Source: Methanobacteriota archaeon
GTDB lineage: Archaea; Methanobacteriota; Methanobacteria; Methanobacteriales; Methanobacteriaceae
Direction of reading: 5' to 3'
Assembly (NCBI GenBank): GCA_023430285.1
Contig: JAEZAV010000155.1
Span: forward strand, 1 to 5,021
DNA length: 5,021 nucleotides
Shown: one piece after another, positions 4,905 through 5,021 of the stretch
Layout: the number at the start of each line of letters is the position of its first letter
Numbering within the stretch: position 1 is the first letter of the stretch
Notes under the pieces: generated by a model
The model's database searches: none
Seen by the model: the letters and a program-made list of their open reading frames with translations, nothing else
What the model was told of the DNA's origin: nothing
Made by a program: the position numbers and the translations under genes

Positions 4905-5021
4905 ATGGTTAGTACTGAAGATAAAATACTCGACGCAACAATTGAACTCCTGGATAACGAAGGATTAAACGGTGCAACAACCCGAAAGATTGCCAGTGAA
5001 GCAGGAGTTAACGAAGTAACA
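4905..5021 (+). CDS. TetR/AcrR-family transcriptional regulator (N-terminal part)
   Basis: Only the first 39 codons are inside the window and the frame is open at the edge. They match the TetR DNA-binding domain: DKILDATIELLDNEGLNGAT (helix 1 region, 6-25), then TTRKIASEAGVNEVT (25-39), the first part of the helix-turn-helix. TetR proteins are homodimeric, ligand-responsive repressors of about 190-210 residues; the ligand-binding C-terminal part is not visible, so the inducer cannot be guessed. The perfect palindrome 5 bp upstream of the start suggests autoregulation. The DUF998-like gene just upstream is on the same strand and could be a target, but its operator-like repeat (GGAAACTATTT arms) is unlike the GCAAGTA arms here, which argues against a shared regulator. 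The ATG at 4905 is chosen over the in-frame TTG at 4902 as the stronger codon for leaderless initiation. Confidence 0.88.
   Translation, partial: MVSTEDKILDATIELLDNEGLNGATTRKIASEAGVNEVT

Overview
The window looks like the chromosome of a methanogenic archaeon, most likely Methanobacteriales (Methanobacterium-like). The reasons are low G+C with A/T-rich spacers, archaeal-style TATA boxes 25-32 nt upstream of starts that lack a Shine-Dalgarno sequence (leaderless layout), oligo-T stretches after genes, and protein family types typical of that group. The taxonomic call is inference from sequence character; no search was run.

Layout: (1) 1-752, minus strand: an aldo/keto reductase of the COG1453 type, complete at its N-terminus and cut off by the window edge. 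(2) 753-1107: a spacer holding the reductase promoter, an imperfect dyad at 801-830 and a strong hairpin plus T-tract that probably terminates acs. (3) 1108-2991 (possibly to 3012), minus strand: a full-length AMP-forming acetyl-CoA synthetase. (4) 2992-3191: a divergent promoter region with an ACTGTA-type palindrome. (5) 3192-3968, plus strand: a cytoplasmic regulator with a C-terminal winged helix and four cysteines. (6) 3969-4160: a spacer with T-tracts and an 11-bp perfect inverted repeat that runs into the next promoter. (7) 4161-4799, plus strand: a six-helix membrane protein resembling DUF998. (8) 4905-5021, plus strand: the start of a TetR-family regulator, with a 16-bp palindrome between its TATA box and its start codon.

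How the parts may work together: acs makes acetyl-CoA from acetate, which in a hydrogenotrophic methanogen feeds biosynthesis. The divergently transcribed winged-helix protein shares its upstream region and is the obvious candidate regulator of acs, with the cysteine pairs as a possible metal or redox sensor. The DUF998 gene and the TetR gene each appear to have their own promoter with a dyad operator. The TetR dyad is placed for autoregulation. I see no mobile element, CRISPR array, tRNA or rRNA. The most interesting items are the four-cysteine regulator beside acs, the operator-like repeats, and the unusual acs start region, where the best ribosome site sits before an ATA codon.
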